DNA of 64,000 nucleotides. Source: Pseudocercospora fijiensis CIRAD86. Its lineage: Eukaryota > Ascomycota > Dothideomycetes > Mycosphaerellales > Mycosphaerellaceae. The DNA lies in the NCBI RefSeq assembly GCF_000340215.1, contig NW_006921543.1:310001-374000 (forward strand). Direction: 5' to 3'. The position numbers were made by a program, and so were the translations under genes. Under the pieces are notes generated by a model that saw nothing but the letters and a program-made list of their open reading frames with translations, had not been told where the DNA came from and made no database searches. Below are positions 20,740 through 31,119 of this stretch, piece by piece. Position 1 is the stretch's first letter. Each line of letters begins with the position of its first letter.

Positions 20740-21576
20740 GGGAGCAAGACTCTGGATTCGAACTTGGGCAAATGCTGAAGTTCGTGTTTCTCGATGCCAC
20801 TAAGTTGTTACGTGTCGTGTTTGAAAGATTAAGAGCCTAGAGCGGGATGCTGCGCAGGTCAATGTAAGGTAGGAGAGGAAGAATTGGCAAGCTTCTTTCG
20901 GAGGTGAAGGACTTCTCTCGCGCTATGGAAGAAGAAGTCGAGCATAGGCCCGTTTGCTATGTATGGCGATCCGTCGCACAAAGCGTCAGGTAGGCGCTCA
21001 CACCGAATAATCATCGGCTTGTCTGCATGGTTGGCTGCACATATCCTTGTGAACCTCGGAGAGTGGCGAGCGACTGTCACGCTGCCGAATCGGATACGTA
21101 CATAGCATGGTGAGGAAGCAGCAGACATATGCAATGCGATTCAGTAAGATGCTCGTGGCATTCGGCAGCGAGTCGTCTAGCGGGACATGTCTGCGGCTAT
21201 CGGCTTGCTGTATATTCACGGCTCCGCCTTTCGAGGAGAAGCCAAGAAGAGGCGTGGAGAAGGTGGAGGACGGAGAAGGACAGGCATATTGAAGGCGGAT
21301 GGAGGTCACGGAGCACCCGACGATGCGGTCGACCGTCGACGATGGTGCAGACAGACGAAGAATGTGTGCCGAAGACTCAACGGCCGGGTGGGTGGTGGGT
21401 GGCATGTAAGTGAAAGAAAGTGAAGAGAGCATGAGTAAGCGGTTGTCTGTGACAACCAGATGGCGCACGGATGTTGTGCCAACTTTCACGCGCGGCCAAA
21501 CTCCCGCCGTCGAATTAGATTAATCAGACAACATCACATTCCAGAGACGCATTGAGCATATTCTAAGAAGCCCAAA
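20740..21576. other. Intergenic, 837 bp, divergent promoter
   Basis: This lies between the leftward monooxygenase and the rightward coiled-coil gene. No recognisable genes or repeats are visible. It marks the right edge of the oxidative cluster, since the genes beyond it look like housekeeping genes. Confidence 0.45.
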
Positions 21577-23673
21577 ATGGACTCGCCATCTGCGCAGCTG
21601 ATGCACGGCGCCGAGGAGAGCATGATCCACTTCGACCATCACGAAGCCAGCTCACCGTTTGTGACGGAGGCGGAGAGCAGGCTGGTCAGTCAACAATGGG
21701 ACGCGTCGGTAGAAAGTAAAGAGGAAGAGACTATGGACATCTTTGCCACGCCTGCTGTAAGTCCGCAGAAGGCGTTAGTAGAGCAAACGGTGGAGGATAA
21801 GGAGAACATCGCACAGTCAGAGGGCACAACACACAAGAGAAGACCGACAACTCCAGAGCCGCGCAAGTCTTCGCAGCCAGAGTTGAACGCCCTGCCCGAG
21901 TCCCGGAGAGGCAGCGAAGACTCTGACCTGATGCCACCGCCGCCTTCGACTCGAAAGGTCCAGGCAACACCCAAGGCCAAGACACCGCTCAGACAATCGC
22001 GGAATTCTGGCAACGCACAAACTCCACGACTAAGCGCCAGCAGACACGAATCATATGAGCATTCAGAGTTGATGCGGACGACAACGAGGACATCGATGGA
22101 GAGCTTCCAAGTGCGCACGCAAGCCATTACCGAGGAGAATTCGAACATCGATGACTCTTGCTTCAGCGCATTCTCAGAAGTGCCTGAACTCACAACTTGG
22201 GCAAAATTGTCCAACAGCCCGACAAAAACCCTGCGCACTCCACGCAACCAGGTCGGAGCCAGCCCACGCACGACTCGCAAACGACCATCTCCATCTCGAT
22301 CACCGTCACCTACCCCGCGCAGAATGAGAACGCCAGGCCACGGCCACGGCCATACTCAGAGTCACGATGGTACTACCTTCTTGATCGACTTTACTGAGCA
22401 ACTGGGCAATGTCAATCGCATGTCGCCTAGCAAGACTCAGCCGGATTTGCTCAAGTACATGCAAGACCAGCGATCGCCGCACAAGTCTACTCGCCAAAAT
22501 TATGCCACGCCCGCCAAACAGAACAACATCCTCAATCTCCTCGACTTTGAGCTCCCGCCAGCGCCGACACCGCGCTCCGTGCCGACCATCACTGTTCGCG
22601 AGCTTGAGTCGTTAAAGTCCAGCTATCTGTCGCAGATCTCGTCTCTGAAGGCCACGCTAAGTGGTCGCGAGGCAGAAGTGGAGAGCTTGAAGCGCGCAGT
22701 AGGAGACGCTGAGCGGCGGGTTGGTGAAGCGCAAGAGGCGCTACGAGATGAGAAGAACAAGCGGGATTATGCGGAGCAGGAGAAGGCGGGCTGGGAGCGG
22801 CGAGGACAAGAGGTCGAGAATGTGCTGAAGAATGTCAAAGAAGAGGTGTTGAAGAGCGAGGCAGAGAAAGAGGAGCTGGCACGGAAGGTGGAAGAGGCGG
22901 AACGTCGTGCTGAAGAAGCAGAGGCTAGGTCAGCGAAAGCAGAAGAACAATTCGCAGACGCGCTGGCTGCACGCGCAGACTCGGGCGACGGCGATGCAAA
23001 AGCCGTGGAAGAGCAGGTACAAAGACTCGTGGCTGTGCAGATCGACTGCAAGATTGAAGCAGTCAGCCGCGAGCTGCATTCAGTATACAAGGAGAAGCAC
23101 GAGAGGAAGGTGGCGACTCTGAAGAAGAGCTACGAAGCAAGAGGCGAGAAGAAGCTGGCGGAAATGCAGAGCAGAATCAACGAGCTGGAGAAGCAGAATG
23201 TCGATCTCATGGCAGCCAAGGATGCGACATTCTCGGGACCAGTCACAGATAGCACGGCTTTCATTGAGGCGGAAGCAGACGTCAAAGCGCAACTCGAAGA
23301 GCAACGCGCTCACCTTGCTCGCATTGAATGTGAGATGCAGACGTCGCGTGAGTACCAGCAGGAACTTGAGCGACAGCTGGAGCAGGAACGTATTGAGAAG
23401 GGCGACCTGGTGGCGGCTGTTGATGAGATGTTGTTGCTGCAGTCAGAGCAAGGTCCTGCACAAGGCGCCATGGCGGTTGTTGAAGACTTCAGGAAGAGCG
23501 TAAGCAGGCGTCCGTCAGGTATGATGAGTTCTGGCATGAGAGCGCCCGGATCGGGTCTGCCTGCTCCTGGTGGTAGCAAGATTGGTGGTGTCGGCAGAGT
23601 TGGGTCGGGTGGTAAGGGTGGCATGATGAGTCGGATAGAGAAGATGGGTCGTGCTCATGGTGGTCATGAGTGA
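21577..23673 (+). CDS. Coiled-coil protein, probable spindle-pole-body / TACC-like (SnaD/Alp7-type)
   Basis: This is a single-exon 698-residue protein. Residues 1-330 are low-complexity and rich in Ser, Pro, Thr and basic residues, with many S/T-P sites (TPEP, SPSRSPSPTPRR) that look like mitotic kinase targets. A conserved junction, ILNLLDFELPPAPTPRS, near 325-340 leads into a long coiled coil at about 345-640. The coil has heptad-rich Glu/Lys/Ala repeats and the stretch YKEKHERKVATLKKSYEAR. The tail is Gly/Met-rich and basic. The arrangement resembles fungal spindle-pole and microtubule-organising proteins of the TACC/SnaD group, which act in nuclear division. I base this on overall arrangement and remembered motifs, so the name is tentative and another coiled-coil cytoskeletal protein is possible. 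It is not expected to belong to the metabolic cluster. Confidence 0.85.
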   Translation: MDSPSAQLMHGAEESMIHFDHHEASSPFVTEAESRLVSQQWDASVESKEEETMDIFATPAVSPQKALVEQTVEDKENIAQSEGTTHKRRPTTPEPRKSSQPELNALPESRRGSEDSDLMPPPPSTRKVQATPKAKTPLRQSRNSGNAQTPRLSASRHESYEHSELMRTTTRTSMESFQVRTQAITEENSNIDDSCFSAFSEVPELTTWAKLSNSPTKTLRTPRNQVGASPRTTRKRPSPSRSPSPTPRRMRTPGHGHGHTQSHDGTTFLIDFTEQLGNVNRMSPSKTQPDLLKYMQDQRSPHKSTRQNYATPAKQNNILNLLDFELPPAPTPRSVPTITVRELESLKSSYLSQISSLKATLSGREAEVESLKRAVGDAERRVGEAQEALRDEKNKRDYAEQEKAGWERRGQEVENVLKNVKEEVLKSEAEKEELARKVEEAERRAEEAEARSAKAEEQFADALAARADSGDGDAKAVEEQVQRLVAVQIDCKIEAVSRELHSVYKEKHERKVATLKKSYEARGEKKLAEMQSRINELEKQNVDLMAAKDATFSGPVTDSTAFIEAEADVKAQLEEQRAHLARIECEMQTSREYQQELERQLEQERIEKGDLVAAVDEMLLLQSEQGPAQGAMAVVEDFRKSVSRRPSGMMSSGMRAPGSGLPAPGGSKIGGVGRVGSGGKGGMMSRIEKMGRAHGGHE

Positions 23674-24095
23674 AGTTCTGCTTCTGTACTGCAATTGCTG
23701 CTTGGAGTATCTGATATGAGATCATGTATACGACGGAGGTAACCTTGAAGTGTAGGTGGGTGGGTAGTTCCGCGCGAGAGACATTAATGAAATTGCCTCC
23801 GGCATTTGACGAGCTCATCTGCCCGCTTCCGCTTACGTAAGGCTGGGAGAGCCCGTGAAAGTTCGGCGCAATACGTTAACTAAGTTAATAATGACGAGGA
23901 GGTCGAGGTCGAGGGCCGTGCTGAAGCTCTCTCCAGCCGCCTCTGCTGCTGGAAGCTGCATCAGCGCCTTCCCCGACCTGCGAAGAGCTGGCCTCCCTCG
24001 AGTCCCTTCGCCAGCCCGAAATCACACCTTCCACCCCCCTTTCACTGCGCTTCCCCTCCATCTTTTCCACATCACACACATTCATTCCTGTCGCC
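23674..24095. other. Intergenic, 422 bp
   Basis: The promoter and 5' leader of the acidic-protein gene lie here. The last 100 bp are C/T-rich with repeated TTTCCAC/CATCACACACA runs. No other feature is seen. Confidence 0.4.
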
Positions 24096-24778
24096 ATGAG
24101 CACGCGAACATCCAAGCGTAAGGCCGAGGACGAAGAGGAGCTCGTTGAGCTGCCTGAGGACGGAAGCGACGACGAAGAGTGAGTGTCGCCTGCCTTTGCG
24201 TCGTCCGGGAGTCCAGCGATATCTTGTCGCAACCATGCGATTCCGGCCGCAGCGTTGTCGCGAGGCATCACTGAGTCGGATTGATCGATTGAGCGGCTCA
24301 TATTCGCCCGTTCCGGCGTGTCGCTGACGTCCCTGCCCGTCGCGCGACCATCGATCGATGCTTTCCTTCGCCGTGCTGACCACCATCAGGGAGTACGAAA
24401 GCGAGGGAGACGACTATGAAGATGGCGACGACGATGACGAGGAAGACGAGGAAGGTGATGAGGATGCGGAGGAGGCTGCACCTGGTATAGTGCCCCCCAT
24501 CGATCCATCCCCACCCACTGATCATCTCCGCAGCGCCAAAGCCAGCCAAGAGGCAGAAGACTGCTCCACAGACCGCCGATGATGACGATGACGAGGCTGA
24601 GAACGAGCTCGATGACGATGATGCCGAGCCAGAGGAGGATGCTCCAGAGCATGACGAGGACGCAGACGATACCCCCATCAAAGGCGCACCAGCGGCAGCA
24701 CCAAAGAAGAACAAGGCCAATGATGTCTCGAAGGAGGACGACTTGGAGGAGGTCGACGATGCTGAGGATGAGGATTAG
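24096..24778 (+). CDS. Small highly acidic protein, probably nuclear
   Basis: The product is 140 residues from exons 24096-24178, 24390-24484 and 24534-24778. The first intron is 211 bp, long for this window, with GTGAGT..CATCAG and a GCTGAC branch. The second is 49 bp. The protein starts with a basic patch (MSTRTSKRKAED), continues as an almost unbroken Asp/Glu run, carries a small KPAKRQK motif in the middle that could act as a nuclear localisation signal, and ends acidic. This composition is typical of histone chaperone-like or chromatin-associated acidic proteins, but no family-defining motif is visible and I do not assign a function. The splice model rests on continuity of the acidic frame on both sides of each junction. 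Confidence 0.72.
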
Positions 24779-26005
24779 AAGCGAAGTGGGCCAGGCAGCG
24801 ATCCGTTGACTGGTTGCTGCTTATCAATGATAACTGGTGTGAGCACGGCTGGAAAACATGAAGTCGTGCAAAAGATCTACATGTACTTGGACATCTATCG
24901 CGCTGAATCTATGAGGTTTGATGTCTTAGTCGCCCTCCGACTGCCGCTGTGGCGAGCTTTGAACTTACAGTGCCGCTCGCGAACTTCATTTAGCACTCAA
25001 CAACTTGCACGGTCATACTTTGTCATTGCAAAGACCCTCATGGGATGGCAGAGCAACTCCTGGCCCAATCGTAAACATTATCTCTACTGAGCATTGACAT
25101 TGGCCAGAACAGACCTCTCAAACCCCGTTCCTGCATTAGCCGCTGCTAGCCATGAGCTATCATGATCAGTTGACCATCAACGGCGGAGCCGCCTCCTGGG
25201 TCATACACAGCACGCGGATTGGATGCAACGATGAATCCTTGCCGCTTGGTATCAACCAGAAGGTCCAGACAGTATTCAGTTATGCGGAGACGTCGGCACA
25301 TCCGAAGACATGTGGTCGTCATCACCACATCGACCCGCGGGCCTCACCTGCGATACGAATTCAATGATCATGGGCCATTACAACTAATGAAGGCGTCTCT
25401 AAGATACCCAGGATGGCTATGATGGCAAGAGCATATGGAGAAATGGATCGAGCGCAAAATTCAGCTTGCAAAAGCACATGGCAAAACAGCTTGAAAAGGA
25501 AAAAGAGAAATCATGCCGATCGCCGGACTCCCACCACGCATCCCAGGTTACTGCAGATTGACGATGCTGAATTGCCTGTGTCTTGCCATTGGACCAGATC
25601 AGCCAGCCACTGTGACTTCCTGGCTATATGTATACCTCTGGCAATGCTGCCTTGAGCCTGTAGTGACTCAGAGTCAGCAGTAGTGGCAGTGTTGAGTCAT
25701 GTGCACAGGCGAAGCCTCGTCTCCACAGAGAGGAGACAAGTGGGTGCAGAGTCTTGGGATGCAATGGTATGCGCCCTCGAGTGAGGACAGTGTGATGCCA
25801 TTCAATGAATTGATGCTTGAAAGTGAGGCATGTATCGGGCTCCTCTGAACATTCTTGTGTTGACCTTTTTCGTTCTGATTCCGTCCTGACTGTCGTCCTG
25901 AGTGTCATACTCATGACACTATACCAAATTATTCACGTATCCAATTCCCATGTTCTGCATCATAAAGCGCGCCCACCGATTCATAAACATCATCTTGCTT
26001 GCCAT
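24779..26005. other. Gene-poor stretch, 1.2 kb
   Basis: Short open frames occur on both strands but none has a family motif, a good start context with a leader, or codon bias clearly above background. No repeats or RIP signature are seen. It may contain untranslated regions of the flanking genes. Confidence 0.4.
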
Positions 26006-26407
26006 TTAGGCCAGCGCATGACATCCGACAGCAGTCTTTTCACTCCCCCATGCGCTTGAGTAGGTGGTCACAGCTGAGTTGGGTCCACAGGTACTCGTCG
26101 CCGTCCAAGAGCGCCAAGAAGTTGTGGCCGCTGGTGCTGCGCAAGAGTACTTTGTCGTGACGATGCCGAGCATGCCTGCAGCAGGAGCAGCAACACAGCC
26201 CGAAGGGCATTCGTCTTCTGATGAGACATATCCGGAGCGTGACGAGGCGGCCGTTGGATATGCAACAGGTAAGGTTGTGTAGGCCACGTACTTGTAGACG
26301 TCTGTTGCTGCGGCCCTGGCCTCGAGGGCCGGCGCTGGTATAGGCTGCGCAGGCGAGGCTGCGACCATGGAGGCCATCAGAGCGAAGAGGGGGATTGGAA
26401 GTTGCAT
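26006..26407 (-). CDS. Small secreted protein, Ala/Ser/Thr-rich, candidate effector or wall protein
   Basis: This is a 133-residue single-exon frame. The N-terminus MQLPIPLFALMASMVAASPA is a classical signal peptide with a likely cleavage after ASPA. An AQPIPAPALEARA propeptide-like stretch follows, and its EAR could be a dibasic-type processing site. The mature part has five cysteines (DEC, SGC, YSC, STC, VGC) in a Ser/Thr/Ala-rich background. It is small and extracellular with no recognised domain. Fungal proteins of this kind include cell-wall proteins and plant-interaction effectors, and neither can be chosen from sequence. A GTACGT lies near residue 38 and could be a splice donor, but the unspliced frame keeps the cysteines and is preferred. 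It stands alone in a gene-poor stretch. Confidence 0.65.
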   Translation of the reverse strand: MQLPIPLFALMASMVAASPAQPIPAPALEARAAATDVYKYVAYTTLPVAYPTAASSRSGYVSSEDECPSGCVAAPAAGMLGIVTTKYSCAAPAATTSWRSWTATSTCGPNSAVTTYSSAWGSEKTAVGCHALA

Positions 26408-28120
26408 GTTGATTGTTGTTGGGAGTGTGGAGGACTATTGGGAGGCGAGAGACAGGTCAGTCGATGCATCGATATCGATCAATTGCATGAAACTCACACA
26501 AGATAGCGAATTGTCAAGATGTTGGTCCAAAGTCTTGGAGGAATGCCTGTGTGAAGTCCCGGTCTGCCATCATGTCTGCAGGTCGCGTTGGCATTACTGA
26601 TATACTGCCTACTTCTCGACGTGACATCAATGCTCGTTGCTGCTCCTCCCAGCCCGTTGTGCGCAAGGATGTCCAAAGTCGGTGGTCGGGACATGGAATC
26701 CTTCCTAGAATAATGTGCGGCGGCTCCCCAAAGCACCCAGGATCAGCTTCCCGTACGCAGCACTTTCAGCTTCAAAATGACAGTGAGATACGCGCGATGA
26801 TAATGCAAGAGGTGGTGGCGGAGCCTCAGGAACGTCGACGCGCTGTTGAACGGAAGCATTCGACTGTTTCCGCGATAATATGGATGTATCAGCCTCTCCG
26901 AAAATTTGGGCAATGAAGGCACAAAACTCGTGCGCGAAGACTGATAATCTTTGGAAGTCTCAAATGCATCGATACGGAGGCTAAATCCTTTGGAGAAGCG
27001 AGGTACGCTGCAGCAACACGAAATTCGGTGTCGTCTGCGTGCTTGCTAACGGTGGCCGCACTGCCTTGATCGGAATGCCGCATCCTACATGTCCGTACGG
27101 ATCGAGGATGCGTGGAGGCATGGCTACGAGGCTGCTGTAGCCTGTAGGTCAGCAACAAGCAGTCGAAGCAGGACCAAGCTCCGCCAAGCCTAGCCTGTCA
27201 CTCGGGTCGTCATCTTCCTTGTGTGGCGTGCATGATCGTGCAGGTACCGAAGTGAGGATCGTTCCTGGTAAGATCAAAATAGTTCAAGGCGTCTCTGTGC
27301 TTCTCTAGCCATATCGGTGTCAGCTGAATGTGGACCCAAGCATCAAATGAAATCAAGGCCGTGGCACATCTCTTGGTGAAGCTTTTCGTACGAGCTGCAG
27401 TTGTCTGGTAACAGGTTGGAGTATGCAATCGGAAACATTTCTCCACGAGCTGGAGATGCTCTCTTTCCTTCAACAGTTTCCGTGTTGACGAGGGCATTTG
27501 CTCGACCACTTCCCAAGTAAAATCATTGCAACGTTCAAAGCATTTATGACCAGCAATTGATTTCGAGAGAAGTGACGTTGTGCCGCATCCTTGGAGATTG
27601 CTCAGCAAAGGATGAAGAAATCGCTTTTCAATCCCTCGAAGTTCAAATGCTCCTTGATCAATTGTTGACTGATGGCCGCGCGGCTTGACTTACGGCCTGG
27701 CGTCTTCATCTCCGGGCAGTGTAATAATAGTGCATGTACTCGGTGGCATCTGCGCAAGGCGAGTTGAATGCTATGCAGCCCGCAGATCTGCATCATGAGC
27801 AGCCGAATCTGATGGGCGACGCGACGCGATACGTTCTTGTCTCTCTCTCAGGCCCCTCCATTGTGAGCAACGGCCTGGAATATGGTCAGCTAAACTCTAG
27901 TTCGCAATGGCTGAAGCTGCATGCAAAGGCGCGAGCGTCCTCATCAGTAGGAATCATTATCATTCAATGGCAAAGCCTCCGCCCCGTCTTGAAACATATT
28001 TTTGGATTGGTGTATCATCATAATGCTCGAGAGATGTTAAAAGATGAAGGATATGAACCATACATACCTGGTATGCCTGAGATGTCGTTGCTTCAAGTCT
28101 GATGCATGGCCAGAATGGCT
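26408..28120. other. Gene-poor stretch, 1.7 kb, with one doubtful ORF
   Basis: Apart from the weak minus-strand frame listed separately at 27,210-27,608, nothing is recognisable. Base composition is normal with no RIP signature, so it is not a decayed transposon of the type seen at the window edges. Confidence 0.4.
27210..27608 (-). pseudogene. Possible remnant of a hypothetical fungal gene
   Basis: This is a 132-codon minus-strand frame that extends upstream to about 27,655 without a Met. It has a coding-like flavour, with stretches such as FERCNDFTWEVVEQM and TPIWLEKHRDALNYFD. It lacks a start in context, has no identifiable domain and is much shorter than the large hypothetical proteins it vaguely recalls. 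It may be the tail of a degraded gene or a chance ORF. No function is assigned. Confidence 0.25.
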
Positions 28121-29422
28121 TTAGTCCTTGTCTGATCTGTCGCTGAAGCCAAACCACCGCTTGGCAGGCTGTTGATGCTCTTCCTCCAGCTGTTCGGACT
28201 GCACTTGTAATGTGGAGGTTTTCTGGATAGGAGAGGGTTTTGGCCTGAGTTCAAACAGCCAAGTGGTACCAAAGTGGCGTCTTTTCTCGCGGACCACCTC
28301 CAGACCCGTCTTGGCTGCGGCGTCTGCAACAAGAGCGCCAATATCGCGATTGAACCAACAGCCATGGATTTCAGCGTGCTTCTCTGCGGAATTGTCCAGT
28401 ATGCGGTTCAGCCACTCTTGGTAGCTGCGACCGTGTTCCAGCAGGAGGATCTTCGACTCAGGATTGCTGGTGTCCAGATACTTGACCATATTCTCGAGCA
28501 GCTCTACAGGCGAAGTTGTTGAACATAAACCCATAGTCTGGATAATTGTATCGTACTTCCTAGGAGGCTCAGTCGGCGCCAATGGCATCGGGCCCAGAGC
28601 GGAAGCAGGCAAGAAGCGAATTGACATGCCATGCTTGACGCCGCCGCCGCCAAAGCGTGAGGATGATGCGTGTGTCCTTTGGAAAAGCGCGATCCACTTC
28701 TTCTTGCAGACTTCAATCATTTGCGGGCTGATATCCACAAATGTCAGACTGTCGACGCAGCCGCCTTCGCTGTAGTCGTAGTAACCCAAGTTCCTGCCCG
28801 TGCCACAGCTGACTTCCAAGACATGGCCGTGACACATGTGGGCAAGCTGTTTGCGGGTCTTGTTGATGCCCATCAGCCACTCCGAGAAGCCGACCTCGCT
28901 GTCGAAGCTGTCTGCCGTGTCATCGTACCGCGCCACCACATCTTTCTGCTGCGAGATATCTGCGATGCTCGCGTTCTGACAAGGCTGGATGGCGGCCACG
29001 TAAAGATTCGCGCCGTAGAAGGCAATGATGCCGCCCATGATGGAAGCAAGCACCCATGGCAGCTTCCGCGGCTTCTGCTTCAGCGCATTCTCTGCTGGTG
29101 CGGACTTGAAGTCATAATCTCGCGCATGTGATTTCTGATCTTCTGGCTTCGGCGGAGGGGACGGGGCTGCGGATGCGGATGCGGATGCGGATGCGGATGC
29201 GGATGCGGGTGCTGGTGTGGATAGTGATGGGGATGTCGGCACGGATGGTTTCTGCTCTGCTCTGCCTCTGCGCGACGCGTACCGAAGCTGGTGATGGTGA
29301 TGGTGATGGTGATGGTGATGGTGATGGCGATGGCGATGGCGATGGAAAATTGCTGGGCCCAGAGCGCTGGTGCTGGTGCTGGCGCTGGCTACATAGCGTA
29401 GACGTAGACCACTGCACTGCAT
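28121..29422 (-). CDS. Oms1-like mitochondrial SAM-dependent methyltransferase
   Basis: This is an intronless frame of 433 residues starting at ATG 29,422. The N-terminus is Arg-rich and lacks acidic residues (LRLRYVASAST...), as in a mitochondrial presequence, but it carries a His/Arg run with 12 consecutive His and, further on, an Ala-Ser dipeptide run; both come from DNA microsatellites. A single membrane segment (KLPWVLASIMGGIIAFYGAN) near 127-147 precedes the methyltransferase domain. Motif I is VLEVSCGTGRN, followed by the acidic post-motif FVDIS and IIQTMGLCS. The layout of presequence, one transmembrane helix and a methyltransferase facing the matrix or intermembrane space matches yeast Oms1, an inner-membrane protein. 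Its methyl acceptor is not established here. An upstream non-ATG extension was rejected. Confidence 0.88.
   Translation of the reverse strand: MQCSGLRLRYVASASTSTSALGPAIFHRHRHRHHHHHHHHHHHHQLRYASRRGRAEQKPSVPTSPSLSTPAPASASASASASASAAPSPPPKPEDQKSHARDYDFKSAPAENALKQKPRKLPWVLASIMGGIIAFYGANLYVAAIQPCQNASIADISQQKDVVARYDDTADSFDSEVGFSEWLMGINKTRKQLAHMCHGHVLEVSCGTGRNLGYYDYSEGGCVDSLTFVDISPQMIEVCKKKWIALFQRTHASSSRFGGGGVKHGMSIRFLPASALGPMPLAPTEPPRKYDTIIQTMGLCSTTSPVELLENMVKYLDTSNPESKILLLEHGRSYQEWLNRILDNSAEKHAEIHGCWFNRDIGALVADAAAKTGLEVVREKRRHFGTTWLFELRPKPSPIQKTSTLQVQSEQLEEEHQQPAKRWFGFSDRSDKD
29166..29206. repeat. GCGGAT hexanucleotide microsatellite (encodes Ala-Ser run)
   Basis: About seven tandem GCGGAT units lie inside the methyltransferase gene. 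On the coding strand they read as alternating Ala and Ser codons. Unit length is a multiple of three, so slippage keeps frame. Confidence 0.9.
29290..29345. repeat. GATGGT/GATGGC microsatellite (encodes poly-His then His-Arg)
   Basis: Tandem GATGGT units pass into GATGGC units inside the methyltransferase gene. On the coding strand they give His-His and then Arg-His repeats within the presumed mitochondrial presequence. Confidence 0.9.
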
Positions 29423-29757
29423 CGATCGCAATGCTGGCTAGGAGTCGTCGAGTCGGCGGATGTTGTATCCAATGTCAACAGCAAGGCCTTCACGCACGGT
29501 ATTCTATCTTCGGCCTCGGCCTCCATTGCCGACCCGGAAAAATTTCCAGCACGTTAGAACTACATGTACCCGAGCCACACCACAATGCTCTCTAGACGTG
29601 CTAGTGTTGATCCTCTGCTGTAGGTGTAGGTGCACCTTTCACATACCGTGTCTGTGCTCATGCTCACCCTACATCCATGTGCACCCGTCACGCAACCATG
29701 CAGCGTCTACATCACATTCTGTCCCACTTCTCCTCCGACCCTCCTGCACAGCAGTCT
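29423..29757. other. Intergenic, 335 bp, divergent promoter
   Basis: This lies between the leftward methyltransferase and the rightward oxidase. The end nearest the oxidase is C/T-rich (CACTTCTCCTCCGACCCTCC), as in other 5' leaders here. An in-frame ATG at 29,677 would extend the oxidase by 27 residues. Confidence 0.45.
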
Positions 29758-31119
29758 ATGCTGCCCAAGCGTGTTCTGATCGTGGGATCTGGAGTCTTCG
29801 GACTAGGCACAGCTTATGCCTTGGCCCAAAGGCAGGAATTCAAAGATACCAGCATCACCGTGCTGGAGCGAGTGGACTTCCCAGCGCAAGATGCTTCATC
29901 AGTCGACACTTCAAGGATTATTCGAGCCGATTACGCAGATGTCGCATACGCTCAGCTCATGGCAGAGGCCATGCTGTACTGGAACGCTGATTTTGGCAAA
30001 CAAGGCCGTTTTACACAGTCGGGGCTGGCCATAATCCGCGACGCCGACCGTCCTGGCGCCGACGATTTCCTCAATGAAGCCTTGCACAATGTGACCGAGA
30101 ATCTTGGCCTGAAACTCGGATCTGATGTGACCGTGATCACGAACGAGGAAGAAGCTCGCAAAGTCATGGGTACGGCCAAGGGGTATATTGGAAACAAAGG
30201 CTACGTGAACTGGACATCAGGCTGGGCGCACGCCGAAGATGGCATCAAGTATCTGCGCAAGAAAGTCGACGAGTTGAATCGCGTCGAGTTCATGACGGCA
30301 GAAGTCCAACGTCTTGTCTTCGCCAACGACTCCACCGTCTCAGGTGTCGAGCTCGCCTCCGGCCAGACCTTGACAGCAGACCTCACAGTCCTCGCCACAG
30401 GAGCCTGGACACCAAAACTCATCGACCTTCGTGGCATCGCTTCCGCAACGGGCCAGTGTCTGGCCTACATCGACATCACCGAGGAGGAAGAGAGACGGCT
30501 TTCTCAGCCTGGTCAACCTGTGTTTCTCTGCGAAAACGACGGCCTCTTCATCATCCCACCACGAGACCGCAAGCTGAAAGTGGCACGGCATGGATATGGC
30601 TATGCGAACCCGGTCACCGTTCCTCATCCCGAGAAAGCTGGAGAACAAATCACAGTCTCGCTACCCAAAACCAAACTCGACGACTCAGACATGGATATTC
30701 CCCCGGAAGCCAAGCAAGTCTGCAGAAACTTTCTCCGCCGCTGTATCCCAGAACTTGCCGATCGTCCTTTCACACACACGAGAATATGCTGGTACACTGA
30801 CACTCCTACGGGCGACTGGTTGATCGACTATCATCCAAGATACCAGGGTCTCTTCGTCGCCACCGGTGGGAGCGGGCATGCGTATAAGTTCTTACCCATT
30901 ATTGGCGAGAGGATTGTAGACGTCATCCAAAATGTCGAGAAAGACGACTTGGGAAGGAAGCTGAGGGCGAAATGGCGGTGGCCTACGCAGAAATTCCATC
31001 AGGATCATGTTTGGACTAATGATTGGAGGGGCGAGGGCGTGAAGGGCATGATTCTGGAGGAGGAGATGAGGAAGAAGGTACATCTTGATCCGATTGATGC
31101 TCACGAAAAAGATGATTGA
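29758..31119 (+). CDS. FAD-dependent amine/amino-acid oxidase (DAO family; saccharopine, sarcosine or fructosyl-amine oxidase type)
   Basis: This is an intronless frame of 453 residues from ATG 29,758, or 480 from the upstream in-frame ATG 29,677. The later start is preferred because it places the FAD-binding VLIVGSGVFGLG at residues 6-17, as is usual, and follows a C/T-rich leader. Other landmarks are SRIIRADYAD, which in relatives follows the covalent-flavin region, LATGAWTPKL, and the C-terminal CWYTDTPTGDW with FVATGGSGHAYKFLP. These define the sarcosine oxidase/fructosyl amino acid oxidase/saccharopine oxidase branch. The reaction is oxidation of a secondary amine to an imine with hydrogen peroxide released. 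The substrate cannot be chosen. No C-terminal SKL peroxisome signal is present. It is convergent with the P450 gene, 118 bp apart. Confidence 0.9.
   Translation: MLPKRVLIVGSGVFGLGTAYALAQRQEFKDTSITVLERVDFPAQDASSVDTSRIIRADYADVAYAQLMAEAMLYWNADFGKQGRFTQSGLAIIRDADRPGADDFLNEALHNVTENLGLKLGSDVTVITNEEEARKVMGTAKGYIGNKGYVNWTSGWAHAEDGIKYLRKKVDELNRVEFMTAEVQRLVFANDSTVSGVELASGQTLTADLTVLATGAWTPKLIDLRGIASATGQCLAYIDITEEEERRLSQPGQPVFLCENDGLFIIPPRDRKLKVARHGYGYANPVTVPHPEKAGEQITVSLPKTKLDDSDMDIPPEAKQVCRNFLRRCIPELADRPFTHTRICWYTDTPTGDWLIDYHPRYQGLFVATGGSGHAYKFLPIIGERIVDVIQNVEKDDLGRKLRAKWRWPTQKFHQDHVWTNDWRGEGVKGMILEEEMRKKVHLDPIDAHEKDD

Noticed and set aside
29128..29595. 155-codon plus-strand ORF opposite the methyltransferase
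   Set aside because: It is mainly Arg-Met and Gly-Asp runs from the antisense of the microsatellites.
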